Shown here piece by piece: positions 23,636 to 35,886 of a DNA stretch of 64,000 bases. The DNA is from Aphrophora alni. Lineage: Eukaryota; Arthropoda; Insecta; Hemiptera; Aphrophoridae. The DNA lies in contig OY740768.1 in NCBI GenBank assembly GCA_963513935.1, forward strand, positions 34,904,216-34,968,215. The letters are read 5' to 3'. Numbering within the stretch: position 1 is the stretch's first letter; every line of letters begins with the position of its first letter. Both the position numbers and the translations under genes were made by a program. The notes beneath the pieces were generated by a model that saw only the letters and a list, made by a program, of their open reading frames with translations, made no database searches and had not been told where the DNA came from.

Positions 23636-25312
23636 TGGGGTAAAGTGGGGTAGTTATATTCCGTAAAGTGGGGTAACTTGAAAGATTAAAAGGTTATTTT
23701 AGAGTTTTGTAGTGGCAACCCTGCAAAGAAGACCTATGAAGTTTGACTTTATTGCATCTTGCCTCCATTTTTAAAGACTTGGCACTAATAGACGTGGTTA
23801 AGTTTTTAATCAGTACTAAAGGTAAAATTTATTTTTTAAATATAATGATTTTTAACCTCAAAACATGGTTTGAAAAACTTCACATGCAAGTTATATTAAA
23901 AATGGTCTTATCCTAATAATATTTTATGTAATCTGACCTTGTTTATTTGTGACTACATATCAGTGGACAAATTGAAATTGAGTCCTTCAAAATGTATTAT
24001 TACAAGGAATTTCTAATAAGTACAATTTTTGTTAGTTGATTTTTACTTGTTTTATGTAATCACTTTTATATCGATTTTCTGTATGTCATGAAATATGAGC
24101 CTCAATAAAGCTTTTTTTCTCTCTTGTTCCAGATTTATACATGGTGAGAAATCAGCAGCAGAAGCCAGCACACGAAAGTATTGTGAATTCAGTGTTGAAA
24201 ATTTAACAAAAGTGCTGAAGGTGGTGAGTGATTAAAAACCCATCTATCCATGTGCAAAGCAGCAGAAGAGTGTGGTACTTCACCTGCAACGTTAAGTAAA
24301 AAGATAAGAGGTACGCATTCTATGAACGATGGACGCCCGGAGTGTGTCCTATTAGCAGATGAGAAATTATTGGCTCATGGATTAGTTCTTGTCAGTGAAT
24401 TGAGGTTTCCTCTTACAGCGTTTGATTTATGCTTGATAATAAAAGCTTATGTAGGCAAAAGAAGGATTTATGAGCCTAGATTTTCTAACAATATGCCAAC
24501 AATAGAGTGGATACGGGGATTAAGTAAACATCAGGATGTTTTACCGCAACGTTTGTGTCAGAATATTAAAAGATCAAGCCAAAATTAGTCATGAACTGAT
24601 ACGTGAGTATTTTGAAGAATTAAAGGTTTCATTGGAAGGCATTTCACCAGATGCAATTATCAACATCGACGAAACAAATCTTACTGTTGACCCTGGCTCT
24701 GTAAAAGTTATTACACGACGGGGTTGTAAACATCTTGACAGAATTGTAGACAATTAAGTATTTCAATTATGTATTGTGGGACTGCTTCAGGAATTCTTTT
24801 ACTGCCATATGTGTGTTACAAGTCTGAGCATTTACATCACTCGTGGACCAATGCAGATCACAAATGAACGTGGTATAATCGATCAAAAACTCCTGGTTTA
24901 ATGGTCTAACCTTTGAAGATTGGTTCCGTACTATCATTCTCCCCTACTTCAGAAGACTACCTAAAAATTATTCCAAAGTTTTATTAGATGGTAATTTTTC
25001 TAGCCACATATCTTTTAAAACAATATGTGAAACAAAGAACTTTCGTTATGTTTCATTGTCACCGAACAGCACTCATTTGTGTCAACCACTGGATGTGGCA
25101 TATTTCCGGCCTTTAAAATGATAATGGCACGCTATACTAAATGAATGGAATGAAAAAAATCGTGGCAGTATTCCCAAAAATAAATTTCCGTTCCTTTTGA
25201 AAGATCTTGATGATTTGAATATAGATAATGCTTCTTCAAAAAATTTGATTACTGGCTTTAGAGCTATAGGAACACATCCAATAATTGATGCTGAACAAGA
25301 TTTGAAATTTTG
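23636..25312 (+). pseudogene. pogo/Tigger-like DDE transposase relic
   Basis: The left end may be GGGGTAAAGTGGGGTAG with a second copy about 35 bp on (23636-23690). Coding runs from about 24150. It has a helix-turn-helix region (KAAEECGTSPATLSKKIRG), GLSKHQDVLPQRLCQ, then after a shift the first catalytic Asp in INIDETNLTVDPGS. A GTASGILLLPYV block follows, then the second catalytic region (DGNFSSH near 24990) and the third (QPLDVAYFRPLK near 25100). The longest clean pieces are 24250-24588 and 24536-24757. The homology ends abruptly at about 25312, where LINE sequence begins. Confidence 0.8.
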
Positions 25313-26530
25313 AGGATCTGGAGGAAAGTGGCACAGCTTGGTGCAAAACACTGACAACATTCTTGCAACAAAGTAGAATAACAGAAAGAAGCCAGGGAAG
25401 GATAAACACATGTCAGACTCATACAGACCTATAAGTTTGTTGAGCACTATGAGCAAAGTTTTTAGAAAGTCTTCCTTAAGCGTATCAATGAACACACAAG
25501 ATCCTGAGGGCAAAGCAATTTGGCTTCAGAACAAAACATTCCACGAGACTCCAACTACTGAGGGTGGTTGAACATGTAACCGAGGGCTTCATTAGGAACC
25601 GCTCAACTGGTTCAGTCTTCCTGGATATAGAAAATGCCTTCGATAGTGTGGCATGACGGTCTCATCCATAAACTAAGACACTACAATTTCCTAGACGGGA
25701 TAATTCATCTCATTAGATCATACCTGTCCAACCATAAGTTTAGGGTTGATGTAGACCAAACAACATCTACACAGAACAAACTGGCCGGCGCCCCAAAAGG
25801 GTCCCTAATTGGACCTGTGCTGTTCAACATCTACATCAATGACAATCCAACACCCGAAAACACAATGTGGCCATTTATGCAGATGACACCGCAATATGAA
25901 CACAGTCATGGCAACCACATATAATACATAGTAGGCTACAAAAAGCACTTAATACCCTTGAGCCATGGCTCACAACCTGGAGAGTAAAAACATATACTGG
26001 ATGGATTAAGTTAAGTACCTAGGAGTCACCCTGGATAGGAAACTGACATGGTCAGTCCACATAAACTACACTCTGGAAAGAGTAAACATAAAACTCTACC
26101 AGCGGAATCCATTGCTCAACAAAATATGTTCTCTCTATGAGAACGGCCACCATGTTATATAAGTCTCTACTTATGAGTATACTTACATATGCAGCTCCCT
26201 TCCTTTGGAATACATCCACATCCGAAGACTACAACTATTCCAAAACAAAGTTTTGAGAAAATGACTAAAGCACCAGTTATGCACCAACTTAGAATAATAC
26301 ACAAAGACTTGAATGTGCCTTTTATCAAACATTAACATTTAACGATATTTAGCAGTAAACCTTTACAAAGGGGCACACTCACGTCCCACATCTATACTGA
26401 ATTCCTCACTTGGCAGATACAAAACAACATCTTGGACAAATGACCTTTGTCCCTAACCCAAGACAGACCACCTGCTGGTCCGATAATGCCCACCACATCC
26501 TTATCACTGTGACCTTTTCCTAATTGTTAT
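25313..26530 (+). pseudogene. 5'-truncated jockey-like LINE reverse transcriptase
   Basis: It begins with a WKVAQ-like block near 25322, then KKPGKDKHMSDSYRPISLLS and GSVFLDIENAFDSVWHDGL (first catalytic Asp region). Next come RSYLSNHKFRVDV, the (A/G)-PKGS-IGP block, and after a shift the catalytic YADD at 25876-25887. VKYLGVTLDRKLTWSVHI follows about 130 bp on. These mark ORF2 of a jockey/CR1-group non-LTR retrotransposon. No endonuclease or ORF1 is present, so this is a 5'-truncated insertion into the preceding pogo relic, with later shifts and stops. The clean open piece is 25634-25924. Confidence 0.85.
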
Positions 26531-27749
26531 GTCATCGGATCTGTTTCATAAGTGGTAGGGGCAACGCAGATACATGAGACAAGGCTTTGTTGCAGGTGCA
26601 GGTATCAGCATATGGTTGCATGCAGCATGTCTCTTTTGCATGGTATTTCAGTTTTAAGTAGGCAGCAGAAGAAGATGATACATGTAAGGCAATCCTATAA
26701 TAAAATAACTAACAAGGTATTTGTAAGGTAATCCCATCCTTCACCTACATAACACTCCAAACAGGGATCCTGCATGATCTGTCGCAAGGTTTTCCCTACC
26801 TGGATTCTGTCCCAGTTAGGGATTTGCCTCGCTCTTCGCGCGGTATATAATGTTGTTGTTTTAACCATATTTTCTTGACAAGTCCATGGAAAGAGCTTAC
26901 AAGCTTGGTACATGGAAAACCATTCCTGAATCCTTGTCCTACATATGGACTACTAACAGAAAGGAAGGTGGTTTTTTAGTGAGTAAGAATCTCACACTAT
27001 TTGGAAGATCCTATGTCTCCCTTTTGTCTTTTGAAGATTTTCCACCTCTCCTATGAAATAAAAAAATTAAAAAATGAATAACAGAAACCTCTTCAAATGT
27101 TAAACATAAGCAATAAATAAATATTATACCAGGTAAAAGTATGAGTTCAGCAGAAGATCTTGATTTTGATGATCCATGCCCAAGCACTTCTGACACCAGT
27201 TAATCATTTAAATTGGAAACTCACCAAGAGTAAGATTTGTGTGTCTCTGATAGTGATTTGAGTGACGAACATTATTCTGCTCATCATGCTAAATAGATAA
27301 AAACATAAAAAAACATGCTGTAATTAATTATATCATACTGACAAGTATTTCAACCAACAACAATAATAAAAATATAATACATTAAATTTAAAAAACATAA
27401 TTCTAAAATATTTTGGTATAAGGCTAATTTTTGATAAAAAATCATATACAAAATTTGTACTTTATATCTATTTTATTTCCATAATACAAAATGGGAGCCG
27501 TCAACTTAGCTTTTAACAAATGATTGTCCATTCTGTGTTTACAAAATCTCAGGAACAATCCCCTAAAATATCCAACAAGAATTCCGAAACATTTTGTACA
27601 AAACTATACATAACGTCTGTGCTCTACAATGGCAAATAATTATATTACGTATGTGACAGTGAACTAAAGGCGATTACGTGATAGTGACAGCCTGTCGATT
27701 AAATTATGTGACAGTGACAGAAAACTATATGGCGAAAAGTCAAACTTTT
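26531..27749. other. Unassigned sequence, possible displaced pogo C-terminus
   Basis: Around 27128-27190 a + strand reading PGKSMSSAEDLDFDDPCPS and, 55 bp later, SDSDLSDEHYSAHH resemble acidic Ser-rich tails of pogo/Tigger proteins. It could be the 3' part of the relic interrupted by the LINE. A 72-codon minus frame at 26695-26913 has no recognisable homology. Between 27640 and 27730 a short motif (GTGACAGTGA / GTGATAGTGACAG) repeats three times. Confidence 0.3.
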
Positions 27750-27868
27750 TTACCAAGGCAAACGTGAAAAAAAAGTTGTAGTTTAAAGTTTAAAATTTAG
27801 TTGCTACTTGCTACGCCGCTAGTTAGTTGTCACTTGTCAGTTGTCAGTGCTCTATCTTAACACAACAG
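27750..27868 (+). promoter_or_regulatory. Candidate promoter / non-coding first exon, perhaps of UXT
   Basis: A less AT-rich stretch (TAGTTGTCACTTGTCAGTTGTCAGTGC) ends in ACACAACAG followed by GTAGGATTG, a credible splice donor at 27869. The UXT coding exon at 35039 begins with an acceptor and needs an upstream exon, and none closer was found. Linking the two is inference only. Confidence 0.3.
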
Positions 27869-28469
27869 GTAGGATTGATATTTGATGTTATTAAGGAAGG
27901 AAATATAGTGTAATGTGTTGTAAAGATAGGCAGGTGATTCTGATATGTATAATTATTTCGACAGAATAATAATGATGAAAAAACCATAGATATGTAATGG
28001 GATATAATTTGTTGGCTCTGTCTAAGTTTATAACAGTTTTATTTCTAAATTGCCCAGCGCAGTTAACTTTAGTTATTCTTTACTGCAGCACCCCAATTTT
28101 AATATTTTTCCCCGTTATTTTTGTACTATATACCTCTCTTTATAAGAATAGTAACTTTTTTTTTGGCGAGCAAAAATGTTTTTCACGGAACAAAAACAAC
28201 ATGCTTCAAAAACATTTTAAGTTTTCTAGGTTAAGGTCCATTAAGTGAATTACACTTTAAAATAGGTTATGTCTAATCTATATAAGTAAGATAGTTGTTA
28301 GATTGTCATTTTTCAGTGAACAAAGTGACCTCCACAAGAAAAACATTATTTATTCTTAAGAAGTAAGGTATACTAGACTATGTCTAAGGTGTAGTAGAGG
28401 ATAAAAAAATCCACAAAATTAGGAGCCACCTTTAAGTAAACAATTACCAACTATATATATGGTTACCTA

Positions 28470-29377
28470 ACCAGACCTAGTTAAAGAACTACAGCCCAAG
28501 GAAGGTCATTATATATTTACCTTACTTGAGCTATAGTTCTTGTACTAGGTCTGGGTCATCATGAATCTTAGATCATACAGGCATAGTAATATCAACCTGT
28601 ATTAGTGAATGAAGTGTGCATGCACCCCAATAGTGAATTCAATATGACTAAATAATAAATTGTGAGAGATAAAAAGTACTAGTTTGGTTCAGAATTATCG
28701 AAAGTATCTGAAAAACAAAATTTTTGAAGACGAAATGCTGAGGTTTCGTACTTAAAATCAATGGTCATGTCTCCTGTATATTTACCAGAAAACTATCACC
28801 TAAGTAATAACCATGCTCAATGTTGCTTGACTTTGGTGATCAGTCGAAATATTGTGTTTGCCATGTATTCTTAACCCACAAATACCTCATTGAAATATGT
28901 CAGTTTCGTAGTGATAAACATTTTTGTTTAGCAAAAAATGTTACTATTCTTATAAAGAGAGGTATGTAGTAGAAACATGATTAAAAAAATTAAAATTAGC
29001 GGTGGTAAATATGTAGTGTCCCTGTTGTTGCTATTTTCTTGCTAAATTTATTCAATTCATGTTCTAAATAGGCCTACCTTCTGTTATAACAATTACAACT
29101 GACTTTATTTGTACACTTTTTATGTTTCACAATACCTTATTTCATTTTAAAAATCATCATAATTGAACTTTTCTTTTCATTCTCAAATACGCAATCACAT
29201 TATGCGTCTAGGTTTTATAGATTACGCATATTGAAATCACTTGTGGGGCGCATGCGCACTACAATCATTTTAACAGGTTCAGATTACTACGCTTTATGAT
29301 TTAAGAATCATGAGAACTAGGTCTCGGAATGTTAATATATATATTGACCTTCCTATATCTGTAGTTCTTTAACTAGG
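28470..29377. repeat. CAGACCTAGTTAAAGAACTACAG repeat family, inverted pair
   Basis: An imperfect palindrome at 28470-28557 has CCAGACCTAGTTAAAGAAC on the + strand, then its complement 40 bp later. A related copy lies in opposite orientation at 29311-29377 (CCTAGTTAAAGAACTACAG on the - strand). Together they bracket about 0.9 kb of non-coding DNA. Two further copies are at 38.02 and 38.44 kb. The pair could be termini of a small element. Confidence 0.55.
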
Positions 29378-29429
29378 GCTGGTTAATAATAATAATAGTC
29401 TTTATTTTTTTTAGACGAAGTTAGCACCA

Positions 29430-30470
29430 TAAGGTCCTCTCTTCCACTTAACCTCTACTTAATCGATTTTATTTGCGAGTCTTTTGCAACAGAAGCGTAT
29501 AGATTTAGTTTTACTGTGATTTAACGTCAGTCCATTTCTAACAGCTCAATCTTCAAATAGCATATAATCAATATTTATTTTTTCTATAGTCTTGGCGATT
29601 TCTGACACATGAAAATGATTATATACTTGCAAGTCATCAGCATACAAATGAAACTTCGAGTATTTCAGTATATTCTATACATCATTTATATAACTGCTAA
29701 ATAATAAAGGACCAAGTACAGAACCCTGGGGAACTCCCCTACTAATACATTCCCGGAGACAACTTCTCATCAGACTTTACACACTGGCGTCTTCGACACA
29801 AATAAGACTCAAACCATTTAATAGATTCCGCTGAAAATCCTAGCTTAATCAATTTAGCCAATAATAATGGATGATATACACAGTCAAACGCTTTTGAAAA
29901 ATCAAACAATACTAAAAACATAACTTTCCGCTGATCCATAACTCGGCGGATGTCCTCAGTAACACAAAGGAGAACTGAACTCGTACTATGCCTCTTCCGA
30001 AATTAGACTGATGGCTTTTAAGGATATTGTTTTTTCTCTTAAATAGTTGCAAACATAAAAATGCACAATTTTTTGAAAACATTTATAGAATGCATTGTTA
30101 AAATGCTTTTAGGTCTGTAGTCCGAAGGAGCTACAGGAGATTTTGTCTTGTTTTATGGCCAAATTATACTATACTTTCATTTAGTAGGAAAAATTGATAA
30201 GGGTAAAAGATTTATTAAGGATAGGTTTAATTATAGGTGTTGTGACTTGTAATGTTTCCTTGAAGTTAATTGAAATAGAATTTTATCCATCAGTTTTACT
30301 CTGTATTTACATCTTGGTTTTTAACAACTGTAGATCATCAACAGCATTAAAGATAAATGGTTTAATATTATCATTGGATGCAATACTTGATTTAATATTA
30401 TTGGTAAAATCAACTGCTTCAGCTAGGTCTCCCGGCACATCAGTAAATAGCTATTTAACAAGTTAAGATC
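29430..30470 (-). pseudogene. LINE reverse transcriptase fragment (jockey/CR1 group)
   Basis: On the minus strand there is a region between endonuclease and RT (GDLAEAVDFTNNIKSSI; later LQVTTPIIKPILNKSF), then VLFDFSKAFDCVYHPLL (first catalytic Asp). These are followed by ESYLCRRRQCV, SRGVPQGSVLGPLLF and the catalytic LYADDLQVY near 29615. The longest clean piece is 29742-29939. Several stops interrupt it. It differs in sequence from the LINE at 25.3 kb, so it is a separate family or lineage. Confidence 0.85.
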
Positions 30471-30699
30471 AAGAGATACAGGGGAATGGACTTTACTTTA
30501 CAGACACCTACTTTTTTAAGAGAGCACATTTGAGCTGATGGTTTGTTAGTTAACAAAATCATGTTGGTTAGGTACATGATTGACAGTTCTTTAAACAGAC
30601 TTATTTTCACAGATGAACATAAACATCAAGGGAATTCGTTTCATACATTGTATTAAGGTAAGTGAACCCCCATACGCCATCTTATAAAATTTTCGAAAA

Positions 30700-31069
30700 G
30701 AAGTCAAGCAAGAAGAAAGCGTCCTTTGAACAGTCCAGTTTTAACATCGAAGATGTATAGACACATACAGTGACGGACTACAAAATTTGAATTTTCAATT
30801 GTGAAAAGTGATAAAAAGTATAGTTTTTTTTATTGTGCTTGACGAGAGGATATATAAGTGCTAAGAATACCAAAACTCCAAATAAACAGTATAATACGAT
30901 AAATTGGTGAGATCTATCCAAAATATTTCGAACTTTCTAATTTTCAAAACAATTTTTTCAAATTAATTTTTTTATAATCGAAATTTAATCTAATATTTGG
31001 TTGAGAATTTCAATAATAATTACAATCAGGAGACAGGATAAAGTCGGCACGTTACCTAGCCTGAGATTG

Positions 31070-31111
<42 letters not shown>

Positions 31112-31904
31112 ACAATATAATTTTTCACTCGTGTTTGTTATCAAAGAATTGTGTTTCGTTTAATATTAACTTATTTTTTGTTTCTAATTCTTGATAGTTT
31201 TTCTTGTAGTTTTTGATATAATAAATATTAATTTGATTGTTTACTTTGTAAACCCTTGTGTGTGTGTCATTTACCATTGAGAGTAAAACGCATAATTAAA
31301 TTAATTAAATATAAATATATATTACAATAAAGATGAGTCAAGTCTATAGTTTATTGAACAAAAAGTTTCCAGGGAAATCAACAAGCTACACATAAAACCC
31401 TAAGAATTCATGTTATATAATTCATAGCTTCTGATAGGTGTTTCTACTTTTTAAAGAATTTGCAGTACTTTCCTTATACTAAAATACTATGAATTATAAC
31501 GTGAAAGAAAAATTATATTGTCTTTATATATATAACAATCTCAGGCTAGGTAACGTGCCGACTTTATCCTGTCTCCTGATTGTAATTATTATTGAAATTC
31601 TCAACCAAATATTAGATTAAATTTCGATTATAAAAAAATTAATTTGAAAAATTTGTTTTGAAAATTAGAAAGTTTGAAATATTTTGGATTGATCTCACCA
31701 ATTTATCGTATTAGACTGTTTATTTGGAGTTCTGGTATTCTTAGCACTTATATATCCTCTCGTCAAGCACAAAAAAAAAACTATACTTTTGATCACTTTT
31801 CACAATTGAAAATTCAAATTTTGTAGTCCGTCACTGTATATGTCTATACGTCTTCGATGTTAAAACTGGACTGTTCAAAGGACGCTTTCTTCTTGCTTGG
31901 CTTC
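30700..31904. mobile_element. Foldback element with ~400-bp inverted repeats
   Basis: Arms 30700-31127 and 31503-31904 are reverse complements at about 95%, including a shared TA tract (longer in the left arm) and the block CTCAGGCTAGGTAACGTGCC. Outer ends read GAAGTCAAGCAAGAAG and its complement. The 375-bp centre has no transposase. The right end lies 8 bp from where homology to the next LINE stops. Confidence 0.9.
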
Positions 31905-31911
31905 AAATTGG

Positions 31912-34600
31912 TTATGTCAAATAAAACTTGAGATTAATGATGAGGTCATCTTCCATTAGGTTCAACAATACTCCTCCCTGTTGAGACCCTTGTGTTGCAT
32001 TGACCTCTACATTTTTGCCATACAGTGAGGATTTTACAACCCTGCTTTCCAACATAGTCTTGATCCATCTACACACCATTCCATAAATTCCATGATCTAA
32101 AACCGCCTCCATAATGGACTGGGTTGTGGTGTTATCAAAAGCTCCTTTAATGTCTAGACATATCACCTAATGCCACTTCTTTATTGTCGAGACCATTTTC
32201 TTTTTTGTTTACCAACTGATGTTGAGCAGAGTCACAGGATTTCCCTGGGGTGTATGCATCTTGATTAATTTGGAAAAAGCAGTGGCATAACTACTTGATT
32301 GGCGCCAACCCACCCCAAAACCAAACTTTTCGGCTCTAGATGACCCCACTCCACCCGTAACCAATCCCACTCCATGGTCTTATGTGTAATTACTACCTGG
32401 TAGTAATTAGACATTATTTTTACTCAAAATTGAAATGAAAGTAAATTAATTTAAGTATAGGACATTCTTTAAATAACCAAACTAACTGTTGGTAGCATTG
32501 TAATTAAATATGCCAATCACACTCAAAAGAACATGCAAGCTTTAAGTTTAAACTAATTTATCATCAATAAAAGGGAAAGAAAGACTGTAACTTTAAACAT
32601 TAAGGTTTATTACTTACCAAAATCTTGTAAGTTGTTATAATTACAATTATTTAAAACTTCTTCTTTTCCTCATGTGAAAATACTTTATGGTCGTTAGCAC
32701 AAGCCCGTTCATGTTCAATGCTCAAAACTGCCGGAGAACTCATTTTGGGGTTAGACATCGTATTCCTCAGGCGGGACGGCATTATTTTTAAGTGCTAGTA
32801 AACAGATTGCATAACCATAATGGTTACGGTTTCAGACTTATGATATATGGTTATATTATTCATGGAACAGTTTTATTAAGATATCTTAATGAAATATGTT
32901 CAATGTAAAATTTATTTTGATGATAATGTGTCCCCCATGTCATGTTATGAGCATTTGCATCACTTCCCAGGATAGGTCAGATCCTTTCCTGCTTTGCATA
33001 CCCCACAAGGTCCTACATTCTTTTGTGGGTGGTCTACTGTCATCATCATATGGCAGATAGATGAATGACAGTAGTAGGGCTCTTCCCGAGTCCTTCATCA
33101 CTAGCTTCACCACCATCATGTCCTTAAACAGTGTTCTAGTATAGGTATACAATTTAATCTATTACTAATTAAAATACATGTTTTAGGATTACAACGATTA
33201 GTAACATGCACTAATCTACCCCTAATTCCCCTCAGTCCTATTACTTTCCTTGCAAGATCCAAGGGTCCTGTATCAGGACTATGTCAACATTCTCTGCAGC
33301 AAATTCTTTGCAGAGTATGGCAGCTGCAGCTCTACTGTGCTGTAGGTTGATCTGAAGGATCCTTCCCACCTCCACTGCAGAACTTTCAGGTGCACCTTCT
33401 CCAGTCCAAGGTACACCCTACAGACACTAGTCTTGAGTGTCCATGACAATAGATCATCTACAACAAGAACGAGGGTCTGAACATCATCCTCCCTCTTGGG
33501 ACCAATCATCCTTTATTCTTTCAGGACCAACCCTTGATTTTGGTTACCAATAATAGAGATTAGATCTTTTGGCTCCCATTTAGCTAGCTACCTAGAAGTC
33601 CTCAGAAGATGGTGATTCGTAAACGGTTTTTATACTCTCCTCTACTCTCATCACCATTCCCCCGTCATCTCCAATCTTCAGCTTTGGAGCTATCTAAGCC
33701 AACTGCTCCTTGGTGTCGATGTTGGTGCATGTAACAATCAGAGCATCCTTTTCTCTGTATTTCTTATGAAATTGAAACTATATGTCGTCCAGACACAGTT
33801 TGTCGATCAGAGACTCCTCAAGAATGTCCAACTGCTCGTCCGTCAACCTATCCTCTGGGTAGGTTTTGGGTACTATTGTCATCTTGTGACCGGTTGCCAG
33901 GTTTTTGAAGGTAGGTCGCACCCTCCCTATTTACTGAAAGTCTCAAGAGTGGAGACATGTGGCTCACATCCCCATGTCTCTGTCTTTTGGCTGCTGGCTT
34001 GTCTTTGCCAACAAAAGATATGGTGGTTGATAGAGACTTCTGCAGCTGCAACGTTGGATGGTTTGCTGCTATTTTTCTTCTTTTTAAAACCTGCCATTTC
34101 TTCCATTCAGGTGGAGGGATCCATGTTCCCTCAGTTTCTTTCTGATCCTTTGTAAGTTTCCTATTCCTAGATGCTGAAATTTTAGGGGTGGTATGATGGA
34201 CCAGTGGTATCTTCACCAGTGTCCATCAACAGTCTTTCTTCCTTGCTTAGTTCCATTCTGGAACTTAATTCTTCCGGTGTAACATCCAGGGTCACCTCCC
34301 CAGATGCCACTCCTTGTTTTAATTCCTCCAGGTCTATTTTGCTTGGTGGTATTCTATTCAACACCATCCTCCTGAAGGGATTTTGTTGTCCCACTTCTCT
34401 ATCTAAAAGCAATGATTGGTGTCCCCCCAGAATCCTTGACTTCCGAAGAAGGTGGATTGTCAAAGTCCGACCTTGAAGTACCACCTGGGGGTAAGATTTC
34501 CAATAGGATTGGCCATTCGATAACATCATCTTTGGATATTTATCATTAGAGTACCCTACTCTTTGACCGGTTGCTTCCACTTCACCTTACAGAGTTCAGT
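31912..34600 (-). pseudogene. I/R1-like LINE relic: ORF1, endonuclease, truncated RT
   Basis: Read right to left. 34580-34182 and 34216-33848 are pieces of an ORF1-like protein rich in charged residues. 33509-33280 leads into an AP-endonuclease domain (QHSRAA-like block, then LIQDPW near 33250). 33152-32940 continues it (KLVMKDSGRALLLSFIYLPYDDD and ending near the HH-type end). 32270-31912 is the start of reverse transcriptase (DAYTPGKS-like, MICLDIKGAFDN, GSQQGGVLLNL). The GAFDN plus QGGVL signature fits the I/R1/LOA group rather than jockey. The catalytic YADD and everything 3' of it are absent, cut at the foldback element. Frameshifts and stops occur throughout. Confidence 0.8.
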
Positions 34601-35038
34601 TTACCCATTGTTTTATATTAGTTTCCTTCTACTAGTCTTTGAAGAACCATCTTCTTAGTGTACAAGAGCACTACTATAGAAGACTACATTACTAACTGAT
34701 TCAAGAAACTAATATGAAAGACAAACTCTTATGAAGATGGAATAAGGATGCTATTTGAAATGATATATATTTTTTAAAATGTATGGAAGTTAATGATGAA
34801 TATGTTTAAAAATAAAGAAGATATGCAATTTTTTGTTGGTTACAATAAATGATTTTTATTTTATAATGTGGTTTTTGTATTTGAAAATGGACCTTACATT
34901 AAACTGTGCCTTGGTATTGTAGTTGTAAACATTATGATTTCTTAGTCTTATTTATTCATTTCTGTTAATTTTATATAACAAGTGTTTTTAGCATACAATT
35001 GATTCAGATGTTTATGATTGATTTCTTCTTTGTTTTAG
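34601..35038. other. Sequence upstream of UXT, probably intron
   Basis: AT-rich and non-coding. It ends in a polypyrimidine tract and acceptor (TTCTTCTTTGTTTTAG) at 35038. Confidence 0.5.
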
Positions 35039-35494
35039 AGAATGTATTTGACTTGAAATGAAATGGATGTCCACATACCAGAAAAAGTATTGAGGTATGA
35101 AACTTTCATCAATGATGTTCTAAAGGAACAGCTTAAACAAATTCTTATAAATTTGGATAGGATTAATACCGAGATTGCTGAGTACATTCAACTAAAAAAT
35201 GTTATACAAACTATTCAAGATGTTGGTGTAACTGAAGATATGCTCAAGACTCAAGTGGATCTTGGTTGCAATTTCTACATGCAGGCTAAAATTACAGATC
35301 CAACAAAAATTTATATGAATGTAGGATTGGGACATTTTGTAGAGTTCACGTTAGATGAAGTAGTGAAAGTTATTGAGTTAAGAACTAACATGCTCAATCG
35401 TCAAATAAGTATTTTAAGAGAACAAAGTGCAAACACTAAAGCTCATATTAAGTTAGTTTTACATGGTTTACAAGAACTACAAAACATTAAATAA
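35039..35494 (+). CDS. UXT: UXT (ART-27) prefoldin-like subunit
   Basis: The start is ATG 35063 and the stop is TAA 35492-35494, giving 143 residues; the exon begins at 35039 after a strong acceptor. UXT is an alpha-class prefoldin-like protein, part of the URI/R2TP prefoldin-like complex that helps assemble RNA polymerases and other complexes. Recognisable blocks are EKVLRYETFINDVL (N-terminal coiled-coil helix), the hairpin region around QVDLGCNFYMQAKI and IYMNVGLGHFVEFTLDEVV, and the C-terminal coil NTKAHIKLVLHGLQELQ. Length is close to the vertebrate protein's. I chose this start because the homology begins at residue 6. Two upstream ATGs (35042 and 35058) open short out-of-frame uORFs that could dampen translation. 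The coding region is a single uninterrupted exon. Its poly(A) signal is only about 230 bp before the next gene's start. Confidence 0.95.
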
Positions 35495-35558
35495 TTAATA
35501 ACGTAATTTTAGTTTTAATATATTTTTGTAATATAATTATGTTACAACATTTTATATT

Positions 35559-35564
35559 AATAAA
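35559..35564 (+). terminator. UXT poly(A) signal
   Basis: AATAAA 64 bp after the UXT stop codon, in TTATATTAATAAAAAAAG. Confidence 0.7.
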
Positions 35565-35790
35565 AAAAGAGTACTAATCAAAACTGTATATTGTAAAAAT
35601 TATTTCTTATCCAATGAAAAACACATTCCCTTTCATAACATTCTATATAATGTATTGTTTAGTAATCATACAATTTGGCACAATGAAGCAAGTTCATTGA
35701 AGGATTTTAAGTGTCTATTGTGTGCCTGTTGAAGTTTTATTAATTAGGAAATTCAATTGTTGTGCCTATATGAAGCAATGAAACTAAACT

Positions 35791-35886
35791 ATGGCTTTAG
35801 ATAGATTGAAAATGGCAGACATGCTCAATCGCAATTGGTTTCAAACTATGTCTCTTGTTGAGGACCATGCACAGTTTTTACAAAAT
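35791..35886 (+). CDS. Decarboxylase exon 1 (start codon)
   Basis: ATG plus 31 codons, ending at ...HAQFLQN with donor GTAAGTATG; phase 0. The start is supported by continuity with exon 2, although earlier non-coding exons are possible. Its distance to the UXT poly(A) signal is about 230 bp. Confidence 0.7.

Noticed and set aside
25082..25513. 143-codon minus-strand frame
   Set aside because: Antisense to the pogo and LINE coding sequence; composition fits a shadow.
26695..26913. Minus-strand frame with a CxxC pair
   Set aside because: No recognisable family, no flanking blocks in the same frame; not enough to call a gene.
33766..34155. 129-codon + strand frame
   Set aside because: Overlaps the LINE ORF1 pieces on the opposite strand; a shadow.
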